This document shows, piece by piece, positions 18,007 to 26,300 of a stretch of 39,434 nucleotides of DNA (its first letter is position 1; each line of letters opens with the position of its first letter). The DNA comes from Clostridiales bacterium (lineage in GTDB: Bacteria > Bacillota > Clostridia > Lachnospirales > CAG-274), in NCBI GenBank assembly GCA_021200955.1, contig JAJQFU010000044.1, positions 1-39,434 of the forward strand, in the 5' to 3' direction. A program made the position numbers and the translations under genes. The notes below the pieces were generated by a model that had not been told where the DNA came from, did no database searches, and saw nothing but the letters and a program-made list of their open reading frames with translations.

Positions 18007-18479
18007 ATATTTTCCTCACTTTCCTTTAAATTTTCAAGCATTTTTAAAAGTGCGCCGTAAATGCTTTCAAGCTCCGCCTTTTCAAAGCCGCCGCAGAGAT
18101 TTCGGTTTATCGACTTAAGGTTTTCAAAACCGCTGCAGATAAGCTTTTTTCCCTCGTCGGTTAAAACAATCTGCTTATATCTCCTGTCCTTTTGGCTGGG
18201 CTTAAAGGCTATAAAGCTCTTTCCTTGAAGCCTTTTTAAAATTCCCGTTACCGTAGGGCGTGAAAGCTCAAACCGCCTTTCAATATCCACCGGGTTTACC
18301 TCTTTGCCGGAAAATGTGCTTAAATATATAAGCACCTTCAGCTGACCGCCGGTCATATTCATTTCGGAAATTTTTTTGTTAAGGCTTTTTTCAAAAATAA
18401 GATGAATACATTTAAGGACTTCTGAAATTCTGTCTTGAATTTCAACGCTTATTAAATCGTTTTCATCGGAATTTTCCAA
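18000..18479 (-). CDS. MarR-family transcriptional regulator, TTG start
   Basis: A 159-residue winged-helix regulator. The DNA-binding part lies about 60-125: VDIERRFELSRPTVTGILKRL is the helix-turn-helix, SQKDRRYKQIVLTDEGKKL the wing, and flanking helices form the dimer interface. The start is taken as TTG at 18479, because AAAGGAG (18490-18497) sits at the right distance, the next Met codons lie well inside the dimerisation helix, and the operator and promoter lie just upstream. It is the first gene of the operon with two ABC exporter subunits, the usual arrangement for an auto-repressed drug-efflux system: a ligand releases MarR and induces its own operon. The ligand is unknown. Confidence 0.9.
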   Translation of the reverse strand: MENSDENDLISVEIQDRISEVLKCIHLIFEKSLNKKISEMNMTGGQLKVLIYLSTFSGKEVNPVDIERRFELSRPTVTGILKRLQGKSFIAFKPSQKDRRYKQIVLTDEGKKLICSGFENLKSINRNLCGGFEKAELESIYGALLKMLENLKESEENIC

Positions 18480-18498
18480 ACGCAGTCACTCCTTTCCT

Positions 18499-18514
18499 CA
18501 TAATACGTAGTATG
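18499..18514. promoter_or_regulatory. Palindromic operator candidate for the MarR regulator
   Basis: CATAATACGTAGTATG is a 16-base palindrome centred on TACGTA, symmetric except for one pair of positions. It lies four bases downstream of the -10 box, over the expected transcription start and before the marR ribosome binding site, where a bound dimer would block its own promoter. Confidence 0.55.
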
Positions 18515-18517
18515 CTA

Positions 18518-18546
18518 ATTATATCTCTTAAATCACCGTATGTCAA
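18518..18546 (-). promoter_or_regulatory. Consensus promoter of marR-ABC-ABC
   Basis: On the minus strand TTGACA (18541-18546), 17 bases, then TATAAT (18518-18523): both boxes perfect. Such a strong promoter needs repression, which fits the adjacent palindrome. Confidence 0.85.
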
Positions 18547-18600
18547 TAGCTTAATAATTAGTTCATATTTTTTCATTTTTGACTTTTAATCAGCCGAAGA

Positions 18601-18623
18601 TAACTATAATTTACGCATAGTTA
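18601..18623. promoter_or_regulatory. Inverted repeat just upstream of the GLUG-gene promoter
   Basis: TAACTAT, nine bases, ATAGTTA. It ends one base before the -35 box at 18625, a typical place for an activator or repressor. The binding protein is unknown. Confidence 0.35.
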
Positions 18624-18624
18624 C

Positions 18625-18652
18625 TTGACTTTAAAAAATAATTTTGTATAAT
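18625..18652 (+). promoter_or_regulatory. Promoter of the GLUG-repeat surface protein gene
   Basis: TTGACT (18625-18630), 16 bases, TATAAT (18647-18652), about 60 bases before the start codon at 18717. Confidence 0.7.
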
Positions 18653-18716
18653 TGGATTAGAAGTAAAATTTTTATTTATATCATTGAGAAAAGATTTTTG
18701 CAAAGGAGGTTTTTTA

Positions 18717-21092
18717 ATGACCGCAAAAAGAATAGGAAAGGTCACAGCTGTTTTATTTTCGGCGGCTGTAATTTTTTCAGTCGGGCGGGGGTACTTCCCC
18801 ACAGGCAGTATAACTGCCGAAGCGGCTGAAATTACGGCACAGCAGCCGGATCAAGACGAATACGGCATTTATCAAATCGGAACGGCTGAAGAGTTATACT
18901 GGTTTGCCGATCTTGTAAACGACACTCTTCCGGATGATACTCGTGCGACACAGGACACTTTCGCAAGAGCTGTTTTGACAGCGGATATTGTTGTAAATAT
19001 AAGCTCAGACAATTATATATCATACTGCGAAGGAAATAAATCATCCGAGTGGGTGGAATGGACGCCTATAGGTACAGAGAACGATTGTTATAGGGGAACC
19101 TTTGACGGACAGGGACACACAATAAGCGGACTTTACTATAACGATGCAACTAATTCCTTTGTCGGTCTTTTCGGTGCAATTCAAAATGCGGAAATTAAAA
19201 ATGTAGGCATTGAAAACAGCTATTTGTGCGGAAGTGCATATGTAGGCGGTATATGCGGAGGTATTCTCAACGACTGTACAGTAACAAACTGCTGTAACGA
19301 GGGAACAATAATTGCCTCATCCCATGCAGGGGGCATAAGCGGATATTTGCATGTTGGTTCATCAATAAGCGGCTGCTACAGCACAGGAACGGTAAAAGCT
19401 GAGGATTCCTCTTCACAGGGCGGTATATGCGGAAAATGCGATGACAACGACACAATTAATATATCCGACTGCTATTATCATGCAGCCTCAGCAAGCGGCT
19501 TTGTCAACGGAACTACTGCTGGATATACAAGCTATATAAAAACTGAAGACCAGTTTGCAAGCGGTGAAGTAACCTTTCTTTTAAACGGCAGCAGCTCAAA
19601 CAGCGGAAGTATTTCGTGGTATCAAGACATAGGTTCAGACAGCTATCCCGTTCTCGACAGTTCACACGCTGTTGTTTACGGCATTAAATATTATTCCTGT
19701 CCCGATTATTACGAAATAAAGAGCTATTCAAATTTAATCGGTTCTGACGTTTATGAAAACCAAGATCACACATATGAAAACGGATACTGCAAATACTGCA
19801 ATGCTACAGACCCTTCAATATTTGATGACATTGTAACAGATGAGAACGGAGTTATTCAAATTTCCGATTCGGCTTCTCTTTATCTCTTTGCCTCATATGT
19901 AAACTATGGTTTATCAGATGAAAACACAAGTGCCGTACTTACAAACAATATAGTTGTAAACAGCGGCAGTATAGCAGACTGGAACGGTACATCCGAAAAC
20001 AATTGGAAGACTTGGACGCCTATAGGTACTGAGACATATCCTTATAAAGGCACTTTTAACGGACAGGGACACAGAATAAGCGGTCTTTTTTATTCATCTG
20101 ACAGCGATAATAATATAGGACTTTTTGCTAGGGCAGACGGAGCAAAAATTTCAAATGTAGGTGTTATAAATAATTATTTTTCGGGATATAACTATGTAGG
20201 AGGAATTTGCGGCTATGCCGATAACTGTGAAATATTAAATTGTTATAATACGGGAAATATAACTGCAGCTAATGCATATGCCGGCGGTATCTGCGGCGTT
20301 AGTGGAATGAACGGCGGAATCAGTTCAATTTCAAGCTGTTATAATACAGGAAATATAAGTGCGGACAAAATTTCAGGCGGTATCTGCGGTATGTCAATGT
20401 ATGATACAACAACAGGCTGTTATAACACGGGAAAAATAACCGCCAATTCATATGAAACAGCAATTGCCACTAACATCAGCGGCACTGTAACAAACTGCTG
20501 CTATCTTGACGGAACGGCTTCCAACGGTGTTCTTGATTCAACTGAAAGTGAAACGGGAGCAGCCGAGATTTTAACGGAAGCTCAGTTTAAAAACGGCTAT
20601 GCGGCTTGGCTTTTAAGCGGCGAAGCTGAGGGAATGGACTGGCTTCAGACTTTGGGAACAGACACTAAGCCCTGTCTTGCGGTGTTCAGCTCAGAAAGCC
20701 TTCCTGTTGTTAAGCTTACAAGAAGTGATGACAGTTCAGAGGTTTATGCCAATGTTGTAAGTGATGGAATTTCCGTTAAAGATGACGGCTTGGCTCTTTC
20801 GGGAATAGCTGTTGACACTACTGCCTACGGCGGTTCAGGTGCAGCTTATCTTGATGAGGTCGGTGCTGTTGTTGACGGCACGTTCTACACCCTTAACAAC
20901 TATTATTATATAGATGATAGCGGTGTCGAAACAGACAGCAGCAATTCCGCATACTTCCCTGTTTTGGGAGAAAGCGAAAAGACAGACGCTTCCGTCAGAG
21001 GTGCTGTTGTGACCAAAGAAACTGCCGACAGCACCGATGTTCTCTATTTCGTAACATCGGCAACTACGGGCTTAACAATAAATGCTGAATAA
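18717..21092 (+). CDS. Secreted GLUG-repeat beta-helix surface protein with internal duplication
   Basis: A 791-residue exported protein. The start at 18717 follows AAAGGAGGT at ideal spacing; an upstream in-frame TTG is rejected. The signal region (1-35) has a basic start and ends TAEAAE. Two homologous halves follow. The first (about 40-260) runs from YQIGTAEELYWFADLVN through WTPIGTE, GTFDGQGHTISGLYY, then VGGICGG and GGISGY turns. The second (about 375-610) starts with IQISDSASLYLFASYVN and repeats the same landmarks, including GTFNGQGHRISGLFY and GGICG with CYNTGNI. Between them is a HTYENGYCKYC pair of cysteines. These G-L-U-G-like repeats form a parallel beta-helix in surface and adhesin-like proteins. 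No SLH, sortase or dockerin signal is seen, so attachment is unclear. A 46-residue peptide gene follows 14 bases later. Confidence 0.8.
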   Translation: MTAKRIGKVTAVLFSAAVIFSVGRGYFPTGSITAEAAEITAQQPDQDEYGIYQIGTAEELYWFADLVNDTLPDDTRATQDTFARAVLTADIVVNISSDNYISYCEGNKSSEWVEWTPIGTENDCYRGTFDGQGHTISGLYYNDATNSFVGLFGAIQNAEIKNVGIENSYLCGSAYVGGICGGILNDCTVTNCCNEGTIIASSHAGGISGYLHVGSSISGCYSTGTVKAEDSSSQGGICGKCDDNDTINISDCYYHAASASGFVNGTTAGYTSYIKTEDQFASGEVTFLLNGSSSNSGSISWYQDIGSDSYPVLDSSHAVVYGIKYYSCPDYYEIKSYSNLIGSDVYENQDHTYENGYCKYCNATDPSIFDDIVTDENGVIQISDSASLYLFASYVNYGLSDENTSAVLTNNIVVNSGSIADWNGTSENNWKTWTPIGTETYPYKGTFNGQGHRISGLFYSSDSDNNIGLFARADGAKISNVGVINNYFSGYNYVGGICGYADNCEILNCYNTGNITAANAYAGGICGVSGMNGGISSISSCYNTGNISADKISGGICGMSMYDTTTGCYNTGKITANSYETAIATNISGTVTNCCYLDGTASNGVLDSTESETGAAEILTEAQFKNGYAAWLLSGEAEGMDWLQTLGTDTKPCLAVFSSESLPVVKLTRSDDSSEVYANVVSDGISVKDDGLALSGIAVDTTAYGGSGAAYLDEVGAVVDGTFYTLNNYYYIDDSGVETDSSNSAYFPVLGESEKTDASVRGAVVTKETADSTDVLYFVTSATTGLTINAE

Positions 21093-21106
21093 GGGGGTTA
21101 AGCAAA

Positions 21107-21247
21107 ATGAAAAAATCATACATAAAACCTGAAATTGAAATTACAAAGCTTGAAACCAAAGAAAATATAACTGACTTCACTTCGAACAATATAAACACAG
21201 CAAACTTTACCTATAAACAGCTCGGAACAAATGTTTTAAACTACTGA
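21107..21247 (+). CDS. 46-residue peptide downstream of the GLUG gene, unknown function
   Basis: An ATG at 21107 follows AAGGGGG at good spacing and opens a 46-codon frame ending TGA at 21245-21247, only 14 bases after the GLUG gene. The peptide begins MKKSYIKPEIEITKLETK and then turns Asn/Thr-rich, ending GTNVLNY. It has no hydrophobic signal and no Cys. Short peptides beginning with a Lys-x-Pro-Glu-(I/V)-Glu pattern are common beside surface and secreted genes in gut bacteria, and some serve as leader-type precursors, but no maturation enzyme is encoded nearby. A terminator follows at once. I consider it a real gene on the strength of ribosome binding site, spacing and terminator; its function is unknown. 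Confidence 0.65.
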   Translation: MKKSYIKPEIEITKLETKENITDFTSNNINTANFTYKQLGTNVLNY

Positions 21248-21253
21248 CGAAAA

Positions 21254-21294
21254 AGATCCCCTTGCCGAAACGGCAGGGGGATTTGACCTTTTAT
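21254..21294. terminator. Bidirectional terminator between converging genes
   Basis: ATCCCCTTGCCG, loop AAA, CGGCAGGGGGAT (one G-U pair). The plus strand continues TTGACCTTTT and the minus strand CTTTTTC, so it can serve both the 46-residue peptide gene and the 75-residue gene opposite. Confidence 0.85.
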
Positions 21295-21329
21295 ACGAAT
21301 TATTTAGCTGAACTGTAACTTTTTACGGC

Positions 21330-21557
21330 TTATGTGGCGGAATTGCCGAAGGCTATACCCTTATCGGTGATTTCGGCTTTTACGCCCGATTCTGTTTTAG
21401 AGACTATGTTTATATAGTCCTCTTCTTCAAGCTCCTCTAAGGCTTTAAGAAGATTTTCGGGAATAGGCTCTTTTTTATATCTGAAATTAAGCTTGTCGCC
21501 GCCGCAGACAAATGACTGATAAATTCTTTCCAATACAGACTGCTTATATTTATTCAT
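21330..21557 (-). CDS. Small winged-helix-like protein, 75 residues
   Basis: A short protein starting after CGGAGG (21563-21568), with its own good promoter at 21600-21628 and a terminator after it, so it is a free-standing gene. I do not recognise the family. The sequence has a helix (YKQSVLERIYQSF), then ENLLKALEELEEEDYINIV and AEITDKGIAF. This order, with a helical segment, a short beta hairpin and an I-T-D-K-G ending, resembles a winged-helix DNA-binding domain, where the last part is the wing (compare L-T-x-x-G in MarR/PadR proteins). A regulatory role is possible. It faces the GLUG gene and lies back-to-back with the cohesin-SLH gene, so control of either can be imagined but not shown. 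Confidence 0.65.
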   Translation of the reverse strand: MNKYKQSVLERIYQSFVCGGDKLNFRYKKEPIPENLLKALEELEEEDYINIVSKTESGVKAEITDKGIAFGNSAT

Positions 21558-21599
21558 ATATACCTCCGAATGATTATTGTTTTTTCTTCCGTTTCTTCT

Positions 21600-21628
21600 A
21601 TTATAATGCCTTTAATATATTTTTGCAA
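21600..21628 (-). promoter_or_regulatory. Promoter of the 75-residue protein gene
   Basis: On the minus strand TTGCAA (21623-21628), 17 bases, TATAAT (21600-21605), about 43 bases before the start codon. Confidence 0.65.
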
Positions 21629-21649
21629 TAAAATTTTTCTCTAAAACAG

Positions 21650-21678
21650 TTGAAAAGTTCTGTGATTTGTTGTAGAAT
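21650..21678 (+). promoter_or_regulatory. Promoter of the cohesin-SLH gene
   Basis: TTGAAA (21650-21655), 17 bases, TAGAAT (21673-21678), 42 bases before the start codon at 21720. It lies back-to-back with the promoter of the 75-residue gene. Confidence 0.65.
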
Positions 21679-21719
21679 AAAAGAACAGTATAATTTTAAA
21701 ATTTGCAAAGGAGAAAGGT

Positions 21720-23144
21720 ATGAAAAAGAAATTTTTTTGTTTATTATCTGCTTTTGCGCTGACCTTCTGCGCAGGAACGGCGCTGGCTTACGGGGCTGAG
21801 GCTAATATTTATCCTCTTACAGCTTCCTACAGCTTTGAAGAAAGCCAAATCGGCGAAACCTTCGATGTTGAGTTTTACGTTGAAAACAACTCAGAGGGTA
21901 TCGACTCAGTAACATTTTATGTAACCTACGACCCGGACGTTGTTATGTTTAAGGAAGCAATTGACGTTGACAAGAGCGACGCTATGACCTTCCCCATTTC
22001 AGACACCTCAGAAAGCTATTTTGTTAGCCCCTCAGCTATTAATTCAGCAGCGGCAAGAGCAGCCTCTTCAGGCACTGTTCTTAACTACAAAAGCTCTGCT
22101 TCCGGGCTTACCTGCGCCGAATTCGGTGAAATAAAGTGCGCTAACATTACAGGCACATTCGGCGGAAAGGGCGGTCTTTATCAGATTACAGACAGCGGTA
22201 TTATTTTTGCGGCAACCTTCGAGGTTGTAGGCACAGGCTCAACCGACATCGATGTTCAGGCGGCTTCCGCTATTTTCGCTTCAACAAACAGCGGCGCTGT
22301 TGACACAGACGTTACTGCATGCAGCGTATATGTTACCGCTTCTTCATCTTCTTCAGAAGAAACAACGGCTGAGGCTGAAGCCGAAGCAACAACAGCTTCA
22401 GGCACATCTTCAGACTCATCGTCAAGCTCAAGTTCAGGTTCTTCAGGCTCATCGGGCGGCGGCGGTTCCTCAGGTTCTTCTTCAACCGACAGCACCACCG
22501 AAGCCACAACGGAAGCAGCGGCAGATGACGATACTTCAGACACAACATCTGATAGTTCCGACGAGGCAGCAGCAGACGAAACAGTTGAATATGCCTTCAC
22601 AGACATTGACCAGACCCCTTGGGCTGTTGAAGCCATAAACTATCTTGCCGGGCTTAAGGTTGTAAACGGCTATACCGACGGAAGCTTCCTTCCCAAAAAC
22701 AATGTTACAAGAGCAGACTTCATTATTATGCTTCTTAACGCTTTGGGAATAAGCGGAACTGCCGAAAGCAATTTAACAGACGTAAGAGCCGACAAGTATT
22801 ATGCAAACTATGTAGGTCTTGCTAAGGATTTGGGCATTGCACAGGGCTATTCCGACGGAACATTTGCTCCCGAGGCTTATATTTCACGTCAGGATATGAT
22901 GGTTCTTACATGGAGAGCCTTCACCTCAATGACAGACGCAGAGACAGACACAGCTGACGAAACAGTTTTAGACGATTTCGCAGATAAGGACGACATTTCA
23001 GCATATGCTGAGGAAGCTGTTTCCGCAATGGTTTCAATGGGTGTTGTCAGCGGAACAAACGAGGGTATCGAACCTAAGGCAAACACCACAAGAGCACAGA
23101 CGGCAGTAATCATGTATAACATCTTAAAACTTATAGAAGAGTAA
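21720..23144 (+). CDS. Cell-surface anchoring protein: cohesin-like domain, Ser/Thr linker, three SLH domains
   Basis: A 474-residue exported protein. Signal peptide 1-26 (MKKKFFCLLSAF to AYGA). Residues about 30-206 form a beta-sandwich with cohesin hallmarks: IGETFDVEFYVENN, then SVTFYVTYDPDVVMF, then GIIFAATFEVVG and a final CSVYV strand. A low-complexity Ser/Gly/Thr/Glu linker fills about 207-289. Three S-layer-homology domains follow (about 291-345, 352-405, 419-474), with FTDIDQTPWAVEAINYL, NGYTDGSF and QGYSDGTFAPEAYISR. SLH domains bind pyruvylated wall polymers, so the cohesin-like head would face outward. This is the layout of small anchoring scaffoldins such as those of Clostridium thermocellum. 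A dockerin-bearing pectate lyase is encoded at 3054-6224. SLH is certain; cohesin is likely but could be another related beta-sandwich. Confidence 0.82.
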   Translation: MKKKFFCLLSAFALTFCAGTALAYGAEANIYPLTASYSFEESQIGETFDVEFYVENNSEGIDSVTFYVTYDPDVVMFKEAIDVDKSDAMTFPISDTSESYFVSPSAINSAAARAASSGTVLNYKSSASGLTCAEFGEIKCANITGTFGGKGGLYQITDSGIIFAATFEVVGTGSTDIDVQAASAIFASTNSGAVDTDVTACSVYVTASSSSSEETTAEAEAEATTASGTSSDSSSSSSSGSSGSSGGGGSSGSSSTDSTTEATTEAAADDDTSDTTSDSSDEAAADETVEYAFTDIDQTPWAVEAINYLAGLKVVNGYTDGSFLPKNNVTRADFIIMLLNALGISGTAESNLTDVRADKYYANYVGLAKDLGIAQGYSDGTFAPEAYISRQDMMVLTWRAFTSMTDAETDTADETVLDDFADKDDISAYAEEAVSAMVSMGVVSGTNEGIEPKANTTRAQTAVIMYNILKLIEE

Positions 23145-23167
23145 AATTTAATAATGATTTTCTAAAG

Positions 23168-23219
23168 ACGGCTTGCTGAGATTTTTCTGTCAAAAAATTC
23201 TCGGCAGGCTGTTTTTTTA
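23168..23219 (+). terminator. Terminator after the cohesin-SLH gene
   Basis: GCTTGCTGAGA pairs with TCTCGGCAGGC (two G-U pairs), extended by ATTTTT against AAAAAT, then a run of seven T. Confidence 0.85.
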
Positions 23220-23328
23220 TACATCCATATGCAAAATTGTAATCAAACGGTAACATTAAACCTGAATTTTTTATGTTATAATATTTTCATCGGAGATTTT
23301 TTATTTTTATTTTTACGGGGTAATTGAA

Positions 23329-26300
23329 TTGGAGCTTAATTTAACGGAATTCGGTATAAGACGGTTTATAAATGACGGTCAGGAGTTTTTTTTAGGCAGA
23401 AAAAAAGCGCAGGAGGGCAAGGTGAAAGGGGTTCGCTTTGTTGACGGCGATAATATAAAGTTCGCGGGGAAGGTTGTTGACGAAAACCCAAAGGGCGAAT
23501 ACCTTGCTGAGGTTAGCTTTGACATAAACGGCAGTCCTTCAAGCTGCCGCTGTACCTGCGGAAAGGGCATAAGGTGCCGCCACTGCGCCGCCCTTTTGTT
23601 TGAGCTTATGAGCGACAAGGGTTCTCACAGCGGCGACCTAAGCGCAAATTATGTAGCGTCTAAAAATTTTCTCGATATGCTTGAAAAGCTGAGACTTGAG
23701 GATATGAGGCAGCTTTCTTTTGCTGCGTCTGAAAAAATCAGAATCGAGCCCGAGGTATATTTCAGCCCCCAAAGAGCGGAGCTTGCCCTTTATATTATCA
23801 AAAAAGGCAGACGGAAAAAGCCCATTGAAGATATATTTGAATTTGCCATAAACGTAGACAGAAACACAGGCAAAAACTTCAGAGACTACGGCTATAACAT
23901 AAACAGCTTCACAGATGAAAGCAAAAAAATATTGAATTTTATATACAGCCATTCCGAAATTAAAGCGGGCTTTATTGCCCTGTCTAATTTAAGCGAGGAC
24001 AAAAGCCGTTTTATTTTGTCTGAGGTATCTTTAGACAGCTTTTTTGACCTGTTTTCGAAAAGCCGTCTTTCAGCGGTTGAAGGGGATGAAAAGTTTAAGC
24101 TTAATTTCAGGGAGGAAAACCCCTTAATTTTTATTGAAGCCGCAGCCTCAGACGGAAAGGTTAAGCTTAAAAAGAATTTTAAGCCCGGAGGTGTTTATAT
24201 AACAAACACCCACGGCTATATTTTGCTTGAAAATATATTCTACAGAACCTCCGTTGACTATGCCTGTGTAATAAGAGATATTGAAGCGGCATTTAATATT
24301 GCCGGAGGAAAGGAAATCATCTTCGAAGCTTCGGATTTAGGCAGATTTGTGGATTACTGCATACCCGTTTTATGTAAATATGACCTTTTGAAAGAACCGG
24401 GAAAGATTTTCGACAGTCTTTCAATGACCCCCTTTAAGCCCCAGATTTTTTTGGAAAGAAGAGGTAAAGCACTTTGCGGAAGGGTCAAATATATTTACGG
24501 CGACACAGTAATAGATTATAACGACAAAAGCGCATACAGAGAATATCGAAACGACAGAGCGGAGACTGTTTTCAAGCTGGGTCTTGAAGGAATGGGCTTT
24601 TTCGACAACGGCTCCGAGGGCTTTTTAATGACTTCCGAGGACGATATTTTCAGCTTTATGAAATACGGAATTTCAGCCCTTAAAAAGAATACAGAGGTGT
24701 TTTTAAGCGAGGACTTAAAGGCAATAAGAAAGTCGGCTGAAAAGACTATAAGCATAGGGGTTCGCTATGAGGGCGGACTTATTGACGCGGAATTTGACTT
24801 AAGCACAATTAACCTCGATGAAATGAAAGAGGTTTTAAGCGCTTATGAATATAAAAAGAAATATTACCGTTTTTCGGACGGAAGATTTTTAAGCATTGAT
24901 GACAACAAAACCTTCCTTAAGTTTATAAAGTTTTTCTCACCCTCTAAAAGCGAGCTTTCAAAGGGCAGCTATAAAACAGGGGCAAGCAGGCTTATTGTTT
25001 TCGACAGGCTTTTTGACGAAGGCGAAAAAAGCTCAATCAGCTTTGACAAGGCTTCAAGAGGGCTTATTGAAAGATTTAACGAGCTTAAGGGGCTGGATCT
25101 TTCCGTTCCGCAGTATTATAAAGGCATTTTAAGGGATTATCAAAAGGAAGGCTTTAAGTGGCTCAAGTCAGTGGGAGAATGCGGCTTCGGCGGCGTTTTG
25201 GCGGACGATATGGGTCTGGGCAAAACCGTTCAGGTTATAAGCTATCTCTATGACAAATATGATAAGAAAAACATTTTCGACGGAGAGGAAAAGCCCTCTT
25301 TGGTGATCTGCCCCACATCTCTTATTTTTAACTGGGAGGCGGAGCTTGAAACCTTCGGCGGCGGTCTTAAATATGAAGTGGTTTACGGCTCAGGGGCTAA
25401 ACGAAAGGAAATTCTGAAAAAGAAAACTCAGATTTTCGTGGCGTCCTATGAAACAGTTAAAAGGGACTTTGAAATATATAAAAATATGGATTTTGCGGTA
25501 ATTTTGGCTGATGAAGCCCAGTTTATAAAAAACAGGGCAACAAGAAGCTTTACCGCCTTAACGGCTCTTAAAAGCGAGGTTCGCTTTGCCGTAACGGGTA
25601 CTCCTTTTGAAAATTCATTAAGCGAGCTTTGGTCTGTTTTTGAATTTATAATGCCCGGTTATTTGGGCAGCTATAAAAGCTTTGTGACTAATTTTGAAAA
25701 GCCTATTGTCAAAAACAATGACAGAAGCAAAATGACAGCCCTTCAAAAGCTTATTTCCCCCTTTGTTTTAAGGCGTGAAAAGGGCGACGTTTTAAGAGAC
25801 TTGCCCGAAAAGACGGAAATTTACAGATATACCCTTATGACTGAGGAGCAATCTAAGCTTTATAAGGCTGAGCTTTTAAAGGCAAGGGGAATGATTAAAA
25901 CCGACATTGAGGGCAACAAAATCAACCGCATAAAAATTTTAAGCGAAATAACAAGGCTGAGACAAATCTGCTGTCACCCCTCTCTTTTCTTAGAGGACTA
26001 TAAGGGCGAAAGCGGAAAGCTGGACTATCTTATGGAAAATTTGGAAGGGCTTATCGAAAGAGGTCACAAGGTTCTGATTTTTTCACAGTTTACGTCAATG
26101 CTTGCCATAATTAAGGATAAGCTTTCACTTAGGGGCATAGAGTATTTCTATATTGACGGCGCAACGCCCCCTCCCGAACGCCTTGAAAGGGTTAATGAGT
26201 TTAACTCGGGAAACAAAGCTTTTGTATTTCTGATTTCTCTGAAAGCAGGAGGAACGGGACTTAACTTGACAGGGGCAGACACTGTTATTCACTTTGACCA

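Noticed and set aside
18579-18610. Second promoter TTGACT ... TATAAT upstream of the GLUG gene
   Set aside because: The spacing is 20 bases, too long; the pair at 18625-18652 is better.
18611-18802. Minus-strand frame across the GLUG gene promoter and signal peptide
   Set aside because: It runs against a supported promoter, ribosome binding site and signal peptide and has no family features.
22252-22638. Open frames on both strands across the Ser/Thr/Glu linker of the cohesin-SLH gene
   Set aside because: Low-complexity repeats keep all frames open; the products are Gln/Leu- or Ser/Glu-rich and have no ribosome binding sites.
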